The position numbers and the translations under genes are program-made. Shown piece after piece: positions 51,991-61,083 of a stretch of DNA of 64,000 nucleotides. Origin of the DNA: Leptospiraceae bacterium (lineage in GTDB: Bacteria; Spirochaetota; Leptospiria; Turneriellales; Turneriellaceae); contig JAGRNJ010000015.1 in NCBI GenBank assembly GCA_020440825.1, forward strand, positions 1 through 64,000, given 5' to 3'. Position 1 is the stretch's first letter; every line of letters begins with the position of its first letter. The notes beneath the pieces are model-generated. The model was not told the origin of the DNA. It was given only the letters and a program-made list of their open reading frames with translations, and made no database searches.

Positions 51991-52148
51991 GTCCCATATT
52001 TCAGAGTACAGCAGCACTGTAAATCTCATTCAAATGCCTTGGTGATAACCTGAGATTCACCAGAATGATGCAGTTTACTGTATGTTTTTCGACTGCAAAA
52101 ACTGAACAGAATGCCTTAACCTTGCAGCATTCGAGGTGCAGTCAAAGA

Positions 52149-53789
52149 TCAACCGCCAAAACGCTGTTTGAACATCAGAGGTTCGAGAATTGTATCTTCC
52201 CGTGATGGCTCCCGGGTTTCAGGGTAATCCTGCATAAAATGCAAACCCCGCGACTCTTTTCTGCTCAAGGCCGAGCGAATAATAATCTGTGCGATAAGAG
52301 CCAGATTGCGCAATTCAAGAATCTCACGGGTTGGGGTTGTACGATTATAAAAATCTATCACTTCTTCATAGACCAGATCAATTCTGCGCAGAGCCCTCTG
52401 CAGGCGTAATTTTGAGCGCATGATACCGACATAATCCCACATGATATTGCGAATTTCTTTGAGATCGTGGCTTACCAAAACCCATTCGGCCAGGTTCGCA
52501 GCCCCGCCTTTATCCCAGGCGGGAATTTTTTCATAGGAACTTTGTTTTAACCTTTGTTCAGAATTTTTCATTCTCACCTGGATGTCTTCAAAGGCGCGAT
52601 GAGCAAATACCAGACCCTCAGCCAGAGAGTTTGAAGCGAGACGATTCCCGCCATGTACCCCGGTCGAGGCTGTCTCGCCGATTGCATATAGAAAATTCAG
52701 ATCTGTTCGTCCCTCATAATTGGTACTGATGCCTCCGCACATATAATGCGCAGCCGGGACCACAGGAATGGGTTCAGTGGTCATATCAATGCCAAATTTT
52801 TCTTTAAGAGTATTGTAGATCAACGGGAATTCAGTTTTGATCTGCTCAGAATCTTTATGAGAAACATCGAGATAAACACATTCGGTTCCATGAATTTTTA
52901 ACTCTGAGTCGATGGCCCTGGCAACAATATCTCTCGGAGCAAGCTCGAGCCGGTCGTCATATTTTTCCATGAATGAATTACCATCTGAGGTAATCAGTTT
53001 TGCGCCAAAGCCGCGAAGTGCTTCGGTAATTAAAAATGCAGGGTCGGCGGATGAAAACAGTGCGGTGGGGTGAAACTGAAAAAATTCCATGTTTCTGGCC
53101 CGGCAACCGGCCCGAAATGCCATCGCAACACCGTCACCGGTTGACACGGGTGGGTTTGTGGTATGGGGATACACTCTGCCCGCCCCACCAGATGCTAATA
53201 TCACAAAATCAGCCAGAATCGGGGTAATCTCACCGGTAGACTCGTTGAGAATATAACAACCATAGCAATTGCGGGACAATTGTTGTGGTTTAAAATGATG
53301 TTCGGTAATTAAATCGATGGCCATTTGACCAGAGAGTAACTGAATACGCGGGTTTTCAGCAGCCTGTTGCAATAAAAATTTCTCAATCGCTCTGCCGGTG
53401 TGATCGTGGGCATGCACTACCCTGTTCATGCCATGCCCCCCCTCTTTGCCAAGGTGTAAGGCGCCATCCTGGGAACGGGTAAACTGCATTCCCAATTCAA
53501 TCAATTCTTTGACTCGAGAAACCCCCTCATTGACCAGAATAGAAACAGCACCTTCATCGCATAAGCCGGCACCTGCTTCTAAGGTATCTGCAAAGTGTTT
53601 TTCGGGATTATCCATCGCGCCAAGGGCTGCAGCAATCCCGCCCTGGGCATAGGAAGTCGCGGCTTCATCAGGCGCATCTTTTGTAACAATGATTACATCG
53701 CCCAGCTCAGCTGCACGCAGAGCGAATACCAGACCTGATATACCGGAACCGATCACCAGAAAAGGAACCTGTATCGAGGTCGAGTTCAA
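52149..53789 (-). CDS. nadB: L-aspartate oxidase
   Basis: The 546-residue flavoprotein oxidises aspartate to iminoaspartate, the first step of NAD synthesis. The FAD-binding start FLVIGSGISGLVFALRAAELGDVIIVTK is at residues 9-36. TSYAQGGIAAALG, HGMNRVVHAHDHTGRAIEKFLL, HPTALF, GAKLI and GGISTNYEGRTDLNFLYAIGETASTGVHGGNRLASNSLAEGLVFA are family motifs. The length is normal. It is one base after the receiver protein's stop, so the two are likely co-transcribed. Confidence 0.95.
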   Translation of the reverse strand: MNSTSIQVPFLVIGSGISGLVFALRAAELGDVIIVTKDAPDEAATSYAQGGIAAALGAMDNPEKHFADTLEAGAGLCDEGAVSILVNEGVSRVKELIELGMQFTRSQDGALHLGKEGGHGMNRVVHAHDHTGRAIEKFLLQQAAENPRIQLLSGQMAIDLITEHHFKPQQLSRNCYGCYILNESTGEITPILADFVILASGGAGRVYPHTTNPPVSTGDGVAMAFRAGCRARNMEFFQFHPTALFSSADPAFLITEALRGFGAKLITSDGNSFMEKYDDRLELAPRDIVARAIDSELKIHGTECVYLDVSHKDSEQIKTEFPLIYNTLKEKFGIDMTTEPIPVVPAAHYMCGGISTNYEGRTDLNFLYAIGETASTGVHGGNRLASNSLAEGLVFAHRAFEDIQVRMKNSEQRLKQSSYEKIPAWDKGGAANLAEWVLVSHDLKEIRNIMWDYVGIMRSKLRLQRALRRIDLVYEEVIDFYNRTTPTREILELRNLALIAQIIIRSALSRKESRGLHFMQDYPETREPSREDTILEPLMFKQRFGG

Positions 53790-53790
53790 C

Positions 53791-54528
53791 TTAGTCCTGT
53801 TTTTTGTCGGTTTTCAGCGCAGATTTCGAAGTACTTTTCTTTTTTGCCGCAGGCTTAGAATTCGTCTTTGATGTGGCTTTTTTAGCCGTGGTTTTCTTAG
53901 GAGAACTGGTCTTAGTGGCAGATGATTTAGGTTCTTTAACAGCAGCTGGCTTAGGCGCAACAGTCAATGCAAGTTCAGCTTTTAATTTTTCTGCGGTCTG
54001 CAACTTTTCTCTTAGTGAAGAGAGTTTACTTTGTACAAAGGCCCGAATCTGGTTGGTTCGTACTGGCTTTTCCATAACAGCGAGGTGTATGCTTTCGGCC
54101 TTTGCCTCAACATTGCCAATATTGCCGGTCAACAGCAAAAAGTCACCGATCGTATAGCCATGAGGCAAACGCAAGATATTCTGAATGAAGTCTATGCCCT
54201 TGAGGCCAGACTCGGTATTCTGCTCAACAATGACCAGAGTGAAACCTTTTTCATTCTCAAGCTCTCCCTCAAGAACCGGAGGTTCGAGTTCGGGAATCTC
54301 TGCATCAGGATTTTTCTTGCGCAACTGGGAGTCGGCATTTACTTTTTTTTGAAATTCAATAATACGTTCAACTTCGACATGGTTTACCCAGGTTCCAGCA
54401 TTCACCATGAGTGTTTCTGCATCAGTATACCGACTTGCAGATTCAAATAAAAAGCCCATATCTTTGAGCATTACTTGAACTGTGTCAACAAAACTATGAT
54501 TATCATCTATTATCAGTATACGGTTCAT
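53791..54528 (-). CDS. Atypical receiver domain with lysine-rich H1-like tail
   Basis: The 245-residue product starts like a response regulator (RILIIDDNHSFVDTVQVML, acidic pair at 8-9) and later has LLLTGNI...VMEKPVRTNQIRAFV, the switch Thr and conserved Lys-Pro. At the usual phospho-acceptor position the strand reads LVIVEQNTESGLKG, with Glu in place of Asp, and about 50 residues are inserted before it. The last 60 residues are Lys/Ala/Thr/Ser-rich (KKTTAKKATSKTNSKPAAKKK), like histone H1 tails. It may bind DNA without phosphorylation. ATG 54528 follows AAGGAAG. It lies between nadB and the haem/FG-GAP gene. Confidence 0.8.
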   Translation of the reverse strand: MNRILIIDDNHSFVDTVQVMLKDMGFLFESASRYTDAETLMVNAGTWVNHVEVERIIEFQKKVNADSQLRKKNPDAEIPELEPPVLEGELENEKGFTLVIVEQNTESGLKGIDFIQNILRLPHGYTIGDFLLLTGNIGNVEAKAESIHLAVMEKPVRTNQIRAFVQSKLSSLREKLQTAEKLKAELALTVAPKPAAVKEPKSSATKTSSPKKTTAKKATSKTNSKPAAKKKSTSKSALKTDKKQD

Positions 54529-54615
54529 TCCACTTCCTTGCAAAAATCTGCAAAACTGCTTCGAGAGTCAAAGATTGTTTTTTATTCAGCACGACAACGA
54601 TTAAAAGGGTCATTT

Positions 54616-56169
54616 CTATCGTCTTTGCAAGAGCCATAAGCCACTGGTTTTATAGTTTTGGGTTTTGTTTTCGCCCTCAATTTTCTGCACAAGGGGTAGT
54701 TGGGTAGCTGAGAGAAGTACGTTCGCATCACCGTTTTGGGTCAATTCTTTGAGCACAGAAAAACGGTATTGCCCAGATATAACCGTTGAGCTGAACTGCA
54801 GTTCATTCTGCTGTCTCATAATCAGTAAACAATAGGGCTCGGCTCTCGAAATATCAGGATAAAATGTACTTGTGACCAGATCCATCCGCCCGTCGTCATT
54901 CAAATCAACTATCGCTGTATCCAATGCTCCATGAAACGGTTCAAAATATGCCAGTTTTACAGAGAGTGAAGGCTTTTTGTGCAGAGTATATACATAGACT
55001 CCATGACAGGGTTTCGGCGGATTGTAAGGCCCGGCATCGGGATTATCGCCGGCAGTCAGCACTACCTCTGGAACCCCATCAGCATTCAAGTCTGCCACTT
55101 TCATACGGGTAAACCCGCACGAAGCATCAAATCTCTGTAGAAAAATTTCCTGAAATGTTTTTGCCCCGGCCAGATACGCGCGTAAAGACTCACGGGAATT
55201 TGCCACAAGTGCCAGAATATCGGGTTGTTCATCGTCATTCAGATTCATCACATGTGCAGAAACAAAGCCCTCATCTTCAGAAAGTATACTATTGGAACCA
55301 TCTTCATGCAGCAGCTGCAGGTTGCCCTGCCGGCCAACGCCAAAGCCCGGTATTAACCAGTCTTGCAAATATCGAAGCGCCATAGCCGTTCGCGGCAGTT
55401 TATCTTTTATGAGAACAAATTTCTGATTTTTGATTTCACCAAGACTGGCCGGAAATTCTAAAGGCCGATTTCCCAGCAGGTCTCCCAGTAAGGTCACCAT
55501 AAGCTGTTTGTTTATTTGTTGCAGATAAACGGGGGGGGTTGGCAGGCGGATGACCTCTTGCGGTTCATTCGGGGCATTGTACAGATCAATGGGCCATACC
55601 ATAAGCCGGGGCTCCCACGCTGTACCGACATACAGATTTTTCTGATCATGATCGAGTAACGTGATCGCAGGGTCATTGATTTTCAGGTTCAATCTGGTTA
55701 ATTGAAATTCGGTCTCGAGCTCGGGTTGCCTTGGGGTATTATAATGCAATTTTTCTGCAGCAAAAATAATATAATATTTGCGAATCAGATTCCATTCTTC
55801 AGGCTTCATGGCAGGCTTGGCGGGAATTTCTTTCAGCATTTTAAGCAGGTTTCGCCGGTTTTGCCATTGTACTATAAAGCCCGCATCATGCTTCAGAGTT
55901 GTAGTATCTTCAATTCCCAGATACAATCCCATATAACCGAGTACATAGCCCCAGGTTTCTTTTTCAAGAGTTTCAGCCTTTGGAAAAAGATGACAGCCAC
56001 TGCAATGCTTTTGAGCCAGAGATTCGGCCTTTGCTTTCTCAAAAAACGAGAGAGAATACATTTTACCCGCAAACTCTGTGCCACTTTGGCAGGAAAAGAA
56101 AACTGCAAATAAAAAAAGAATATATTTTCTTGAATTATTTCTTGGTAGAGTGAAAATTTCGTACAACAT
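54616..56169 (-). CDS. Haem-binding lipoprotein with FG-GAP/VCBS repeats
   Basis: The 517-residue protein has a lipobox-like F-F-S-C near residue 28 and then KHCSGCHLFP, a c-type haem motif C-x2-C-H at about residue 55. The rest looks like a beta-propeller with FG-GAP repeats: MNLNDDEQPDILALV, VADLNADGVPEVVLTAG and DLNDDGRMDLVTSTF, which bind calcium via their acidic loops. It may be an extracytoplasmic electron-transfer or sensor protein. The start is uncertain: ATG 56169 overlaps the response regulator gene by 35 bases, and an extension to 56229 is less likely. Confidence 0.8.
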   Translation of the reverse strand: MLYEIFTLPRNNSRKYILFLFAVFFSCQSGTEFAGKMYSLSFFEKAKAESLAQKHCSGCHLFPKAETLEKETWGYVLGYMGLYLGIEDTTTLKHDAGFIVQWQNRRNLLKMLKEIPAKPAMKPEEWNLIRKYYIIFAAEKLHYNTPRQPELETEFQLTRLNLKINDPAITLLDHDQKNLYVGTAWEPRLMVWPIDLYNAPNEPQEVIRLPTPPVYLQQINKQLMVTLLGDLLGNRPLEFPASLGEIKNQKFVLIKDKLPRTAMALRYLQDWLIPGFGVGRQGNLQLLHEDGSNSILSEDEGFVSAHVMNLNDDEQPDILALVANSRESLRAYLAGAKTFQEIFLQRFDASCGFTRMKVADLNADGVPEVVLTAGDNPDAGPYNPPKPCHGVYVYTLHKKPSLSVKLAYFEPFHGALDTAIVDLNDDGRMDLVTSTFYPDISRAEPYCLLIMRQQNELQFSSTVISGQYRFSVLKELTQNGDANVLLSATQLPLVQKIEGENKTQNYKTSGLWLLQRR

Positions 56170-56530
56170 CTTCCAGTTTTGCCCTGGTAAAGGGTTTAGC
56201 GATAAAGTCAAATACGTAGTCAAATTCAAATGCTCTTTTTTTGTCTGTCTCTTCGAGTGATGAAGTTAGCATAGCTACCTTAGTCAATGAATTCTTTTTT
56301 ATCGCAGAGAATTTTTCAAGAAACTGAAAGCCGTTCATTCTTGGCATCATAATATCGAGTAAAATCAAGTCAGGCAGTTCTTCAGGCTTTTTTATTTTTT
56401 TTGTAATTTCGCCAAGAGCTTTTTCTGGTTCTAAAAAAACTGTAACTTTTTCAAAATAGCCGGAAGCTTTAACTATCTTTTCAGATAAAAAGTTGAAAGT
56501 TTCATCGTCATCGATAAGCCAGATTACCAT
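56135..56530 (-). CDS. CheY-like response regulator
   Basis: The 131-residue single-domain receiver has the acidic cluster IDDDE at residues 6-10, the phospho-acceptor Asp in LILLDIMMPRMNG at about residue 66, a switch Ser/Thr in AMLTSS and Lys in IAKPFTRAKLEDVV. With no output domain it should act by protein contact. It overlaps the histidine kinase gene by seven bases, so the pair is a cognate two-component system. Confidence 0.92.
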   Translation of the reverse strand: MVIWLIDDDETFNFLSEKIVKASGYFEKVTVFLEPEKALGEITKKIKKPEELPDLILLDIMMPRMNGFQFLEKFSAIKKNSLTKVAMLTSSLEETDKKRAFEFDYVFDFIAKPFTRAKLEDVVRNFHSTKK

Positions 56531-58047
56531 TCCTCAAATCCTTTTTGCATATTCGGAATTTTGATTTCAAATTTAGTTCCATATGGTTTATTTTTAGAGA
56601 CTACTATTGAGCCATTAATTGCCTTAACAATTTCATTAACAATATATAGACCCAATCCTGACCCTTCAGAGTGTGCAGAGCCACGAAAGAACATGTCAAA
56701 GATGAAAGGTAGCCTGCCATCTTCAATGCCTTCGCCATTGTCAGTCACAGTTAAAATCCCGATATCTTCGTTTGAAATAAAAGAAATTTCAACAAATTGT
56801 TTTTTTGCATCTGATCGCTGAAAACGAATTGCGTTCGAGATCAGATTTGTGAGCAAAACTGTTATTCTGTACTTATCTGAATAAAACGGAATAACTGTAT
56901 TAATTTTTGTAATAAATTGAATTATTTTATGACTGTCTTTATGATAATTCACATGGTTCTCAATAGCCTGATGAACAATTGCGTGCAAATTTATTAACTC
57001 ATAATCAGGCAGCTTATGAATATTTCGTGAATAATTGAGAATATTCTGCACAGTATTATCAATTCGAGAAAGACTTTTTTTCATATGCCGAATTATCAAC
57101 TGACAGTCATAATTTACTTTTTTGTCACTTAATTTTTCATTTAATAGATCAATCAAACCCGATACAGCCAGAATCGGGGCACGTAAGTCATGTGAAACAG
57201 CATAAACAAATCGATCAAGCTCAAAATTAACCTTTACAAGTTTTTCATTCATCGTTTCTTGAATCAACTCAGACAATTTACCTTCACTAATATCTCTCAT
57301 ATGGAAAACAACAGTTTGTTTATTGTATGAATCCTGTACTAATCTTGTTTTAATATCAAACCAGTTGCCAAAATCTTCATTCAGGAACATTACTTTGACC
57401 TGTTCTGAAACAGAATAACCCTGCAGCGTCTTGTTGAAATATTCCTGCAAAGTCTGAATGAACAGGTTCACATCAATTCGATTTAATTTTTCGATTGTAA
57501 ATAATTTACGACCAGATGTAGGAATTCTGTTCAATATTCTTTTGAAGAAGTTTGTGAATACCGAATTACCACGTATAATTGTCCCATCTTCGGTAAGACT
57601 CCAGATCATCTCTTCTGTCGAATCAAGTAATATCTTCGCATCCTGAAATATTGTCGAAGTTTCAGGAAAACGCTCAAAATACCGGCTAATATCGATTATT
57701 GTACCACTAATTTTTTGAATCTGGCTGCCCTCAGAAACAGGATTGGCTGACACTCTTATCCATTTGTCTATTCCCTGTGTTGTGATAATCTTAAACTCTT
57801 CAACAAAAGGAAAACCAAGCTCTAGAACAGATTGCAGACAATTTATGAAGCGGCCACGCGAAGTTTCACCACAGAAAAACATTAGAAAATTTGAGTAATC
57901 AAGCTCATGATCTTCGGGCAGTCCCAATAATTTAAATACTGTTGAAGAGAAATTTAATCTTCCAATTCTAAGGTCAATATCCCATTGACCAATTTGCCCG
58001 GATTCCAGAGCAACAGATAATTCATCTTCTTTTTTACTGAGCATCAT
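56524..58047 (-). CDS. PAS-containing histidine kinase
   Basis: The 507-residue cytoplasmic-looking kinase starts with a PAS/PAC region (GQWDIDLRIGRLNFSSTVFKLLGLPE, EEFKIITTQGIDKWIRVSANPV, about residues 18-120). A second PAS-like segment follows (EEMIWSLTEDGTIIRGNSVF). HisKA contains the phospho-histidine in YAVSHDLRAPILAVSGLIDLL (about residue 282). The ATPase domain has NLISNAIRFQRSDAKKQFVEI, TDNGEGIEDGRLPFIFDMFFRG and GSGLGLYIVNEIVKAINGSI. No membrane helix is evident. It leads the long minus-strand run, and its target is probably the CheY-like partner. Confidence 0.92.
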   Translation of the reverse strand: MMLSKKEDELSVALESGQIGQWDIDLRIGRLNFSSTVFKLLGLPEDHELDYSNFLMFFCGETSRGRFINCLQSVLELGFPFVEEFKIITTQGIDKWIRVSANPVSEGSQIQKISGTIIDISRYFERFPETSTIFQDAKILLDSTEEMIWSLTEDGTIIRGNSVFTNFFKRILNRIPTSGRKLFTIEKLNRIDVNLFIQTLQEYFNKTLQGYSVSEQVKVMFLNEDFGNWFDIKTRLVQDSYNKQTVVFHMRDISEGKLSELIQETMNEKLVKVNFELDRFVYAVSHDLRAPILAVSGLIDLLNEKLSDKKVNYDCQLIIRHMKKSLSRIDNTVQNILNYSRNIHKLPDYELINLHAIVHQAIENHVNYHKDSHKIIQFITKINTVIPFYSDKYRITVLLTNLISNAIRFQRSDAKKQFVEISFISNEDIGILTVTDNGEGIEDGRLPFIFDMFFRGSAHSEGSGLGLYIVNEIVKAINGSIVVSKNKPYGTKFEIKIPNMQKGFEEW

Positions 58048-58333
58048 TTTGACTGTCTATACCTTTTTGAGAATTACTTTCCCGCTTTCTCAAATACCAT
58101 TAGAGCATTCTTACATTTTGAATAGCTTGTGGTCCGTTCAGAGAATAATATATTATCTCACTTCTTTCAAGTATTTAATTATTTCATTTTATGGTAAAAA
58201 CATACTAACAAAGTTGATTAGTTTTTGAGGCTTTCAAGCGTTTTTTCTGCCAGATCTTTTTGCTCAAATAATTTAGATAAAATATGTTCACTTTTTTATT
58301 TACCCTGTTAAAGACATTTTAACTGAGTACTCA

Positions 58334-59365
58334 ATGAAACATGGCTTCTCACTTGCGCTTTTATTATCGCTCTTTTCCCTTTTACAATGTACAGGTCGGG
58401 AAATTCCCGATATAAAACAGACCCGGCAGACCTTATTCGAACAGAAAATTCCCTATGAAGGCGGTGAGCGCGCTAAATTGAGGGCACAGCATTACATTAT
58501 TTCGAATGAAAGAAGAATAGACATGTTTGCTCCCTATTTGAAAAATCTGGGGGGAATTTACATAGGCGTAGGTACTGACCAGAATCTCACATTTGCGGCA
58601 TGGGCAAAAAGTGAATATGTCTGGCTTATGGACTTTGACGATGTAGTAGTTGCCATAAACCAGATTCATATTCAGTTTCTCAAAGATTGTGCAGATTTTA
58701 CCTGTTTTAAAGCAAAATGGAGCAATATAAATACTACCGAAAACAAGGCATCGGTTCTGGCAAACTTCACCGACCCGGACCGGCGGGAAGACGCCGAGAC
58801 AGCAATTGAACTTTCTACAGGAAAGTATTCAGGTGTCATCTATCGTTTCAATGAATTGAATCTCATGACCAGGCGTTTCGGCTTTCACTCTTTTCATGAT
58901 ACCCCGGAAGATTACTCTTACTTAAGGGAGCTTGCGATGCAACGCCGAATTACCGCAATTCGCGGTGACTTGACCAAAATCGGCACTTTACAGTTGCTGG
59001 GTAAAAGAGCAGCCTCTATGCAGTTGCCTGTCAAAGTTCTGTATACTTCGAATGCAGAAGAATACTTTCGATATCCGCAGGAATTCAGAACCAATATTCT
59101 CTCGCTCCCGGTTGATGAAACCAGCCTGCTGGTACGAACCATTACCTCGGGAACCAAGGGTACATATGGTTTTCCCGATGGCGAACGCTATCCCGATCAG
59201 GTTCCCTTTCATTACAACATTCAAAACCTGCAGAACATGCAAGGCTGGATGCGCAGCGACCAGAAACTTTCTATTCACTCTGTGATGAAAAATTTTGAAA
59301 TTCTGCAAAAAGGTTTTTCCCGGGCAGCAAACCCTGCCCCGGCACAAGCGACGGTAGAAAAATAA
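58334..59365 (+). CDS. Spirochaetal lipoprotein of unknown function
   Basis: The 343-residue product starts with FSLALLLSLFSLLQCTG, a lipobox L-L-Q-C at about residue 19. A soluble domain follows with GIYIGVGTDQNLTFAAWAKSEYVWLMDFDD near residue 73. A repeated-looking run of helices and the pattern LRELAMQRRITAIRGDLTKIGTLQLLG come next. It resembles conserved hypothetical lipoproteins of Leptospira, but I cannot name the family reliably. The 286 bp upstream are AT-rich and non-coding with no promoter I can be sure of. It is convergent with the M14 peptidase gene. Confidence 0.75.
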   Translation: MKHGFSLALLLSLFSLLQCTGREIPDIKQTRQTLFEQKIPYEGGERAKLRAQHYIISNERRIDMFAPYLKNLGGIYIGVGTDQNLTFAAWAKSEYVWLMDFDDVVVAINQIHIQFLKDCADFTCFKAKWSNINTTENKASVLANFTDPDRREDAETAIELSTGKYSGVIYRFNELNLMTRRFGFHSFHDTPEDYSYLRELAMQRRITAIRGDLTKIGTLQLLGKRAASMQLPVKVLYTSNAEEYFRYPQEFRTNILSLPVDETSLLVRTITSGTKGTYGFPDGERYPDQVPFHYNIQNLQNMQGWMRSDQKLSIHSVMKNFEILQKGFSRAANPAPAQATVEK

Positions 59366-59381
59366 ATGTTTCACTTAGGTA

Positions 59382-60932
59382 TTACGGATTGCCCGACTTT
59401 TTCATGATGACAATCGTTCTCATCGGGTAAACATCTGGCTTTAGAGACAGCTGCCGAACTGCGAATCCCTCTGCTCGTATGGTCAGGGTACATTGCTTGA
59501 TTCCGGGCATAAACATTGAGAATGTTCCGTCTGCGGCTGTGCCACGCTGTTCACCTTCTTTAAAGACGAACTGGTCAAATTCGATCGATGCCCTAAGCGG
59601 ATTGCTGAATTCATCCGTCACCTGCAACCGAATCATAGGCACTTCTGCATAAAAATTGAGCAGGTTTTCCCAGATAGGCCGAATTCCCTGCAGAATTGCA
59701 GGAACCTGCCTGTAGTCCTGGTACAGATGCGACGATTCGACCAGATACGCGAGAGAACCATAATAATTGTAAAACGTGTCTGTATCTGTACCATCAACTT
59801 CATATAGATTTTTCTTGATGAGAAAAGGCTTATCTTCCCGTTCTGATGCTATTCCCAAAAGAAGGCGCTCTGCAAGCTGGCCCGGAATATCCGGCTGGGG
59901 ATTCACGAGCCCCTCAATCGTATATGGTACAAGCAGTGAATTTGCATAACTGTGATAACTGAAGATAGATGAAAAACGCAATTTATCGACCAGGTTCATA
60001 ACCGCCTTCGTTTCTGGCTCAGAGGCCGCAGCATAGCCGCGAAAAAAACCGTGACCGGGTACTCCCGATGACGCCTTCTCATTGCCGGTATTCCAGCGGA
60101 AAGGGAAATTACGGTTCAGGTCAACCCCTTCTGTGAGATTTCGTCTTGCCCGGCCAGAGACAAATCCGTTCTTTCGGCCACTCGCGGTACTGCGATGCCA
60201 GAAGCTGTGTACTCCATCGGGATTGACAATGGGTACTATCCATAATTCCAGTTTTTCGAGCACTGGGTAAGATTCTCTTTCAGTAAGTGCCTTGATGATG
60301 ATTTCATAGCAGTGCTCAATTGCCATTGCCTCATTGCCATGAATGGCACAGTTGATAAAAACCCTCTCCCGAATTTCTGTAAACAAAGGCGGGAATGAAT
60401 TCACTTGAGGTTGTTTCTGTATTTCGGGGAGGTAAATCCGCAACGCATAAATCTTTCGTCCCAGCCTTGATTTACCAATCACATACAGGGTGGCAATCTG
60501 GGGGAATTCTTTTTGCAGGCAATTCAGGTATAGTTCATTCAATCGGTCATCTTTGTAGCCATTCAGCATTTCGGCAGCCGGCACACAGCCTTTGCGCAAA
60601 CGGCTTCGATACGTGGGATCGAGTTCGACCCCCCGACTGGGGTAAGCTAGAGAGCGATACTGAATTTTTTTTTCATCCCATTCTTTTTTTATGGCGGCAG
60701 GAACCAGTGCCCGTATTTTTTTCCCTTTTGTCTGCAAAATGATTAAACTTTGCCGTTGAGGTTCAGATAAATTTTCTGCCAAATTCTTTGAGAATTCCAG
60801 ATGAGAAAAGGCCTCAGGGTCATGCAGGGGTGCAAGGGGTATTGCATCTGCTGTGCCCAATAGCAGACAAAAGATGAGAAAACTTCGAAAGAATGCCACT
60901 CTTCTGCGCGACCTTATGAGTCGCACTGTCAA
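59382..60932 (-). CDS. M14 family zinc carboxypeptidase
   Basis: The 516-residue protein has a signal peptide (residues about 8-31, ending TADA-IP). Its metallocarboxypeptidase domain has HGNEAMAIEHCYEII (zinc ligands His and Glu, about residue 198), GVDLNRNFPFRW (about 265), SIFSYHSYANSLLVPY (third zinc ligand His) and YLVESSHLYQDYR (catalytic Glu region). A C-terminal domain of about 90 residues (RLQVTDEFSNPLRASIEFDQFVFKEGEQRG) looks like a carboxypeptidase regulatory-like beta fold. It would trim C-terminal residues of exported proteins or peptidoglycan peptides. Confidence 0.93.
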   Translation of the reverse strand: MTVRLIRSRRRVAFFRSFLIFCLLLGTADAIPLAPLHDPEAFSHLEFSKNLAENLSEPQRQSLIILQTKGKKIRALVPAAIKKEWDEKKIQYRSLAYPSRGVELDPTYRSRLRKGCVPAAEMLNGYKDDRLNELYLNCLQKEFPQIATLYVIGKSRLGRKIYALRIYLPEIQKQPQVNSFPPLFTEIRERVFINCAIHGNEAMAIEHCYEIIIKALTERESYPVLEKLELWIVPIVNPDGVHSFWHRSTASGRKNGFVSGRARRNLTEGVDLNRNFPFRWNTGNEKASSGVPGHGFFRGYAAASEPETKAVMNLVDKLRFSSIFSYHSYANSLLVPYTIEGLVNPQPDIPGQLAERLLLGIASEREDKPFLIKKNLYEVDGTDTDTFYNYYGSLAYLVESSHLYQDYRQVPAILQGIRPIWENLLNFYAEVPMIRLQVTDEFSNPLRASIEFDQFVFKEGEQRGTAADGTFSMFMPGIKQCTLTIRAEGFAVRQLSLKPDVYPMRTIVIMKKSGNP

Positions 60933-60953
60933 TCATTATTGCATAGCTCAATT

Positions 60954-61018
60954 GGTATGAAAATCCATACCCATTTAGCGGCAAGTTTTGAGCTTTTGGA
61001 ATGTAAATCCATACCCAT
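60954..61018. repeat. GGTATG/CATACC inverted repeat with a second CATACCC box
   Basis: GGTATG-AAAATC-CATACC (60954-60971) is an inverted repeat. AAATCCATACCCAT occurs at 60961-60974 and again at 61005-61018, 44 bp apart. The elements lie in the 151-bp divergent gap between the M14 peptidase and MaoC genes, so they may be operator half-sites for one or both. Confidence 0.45.
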
Positions 61019-61083
61019 CGACATTTTATCAAGATTTAGCGAAAAAACTCTTTGCTTCGACAAGCTGCTCTGCGCAATAGCAT

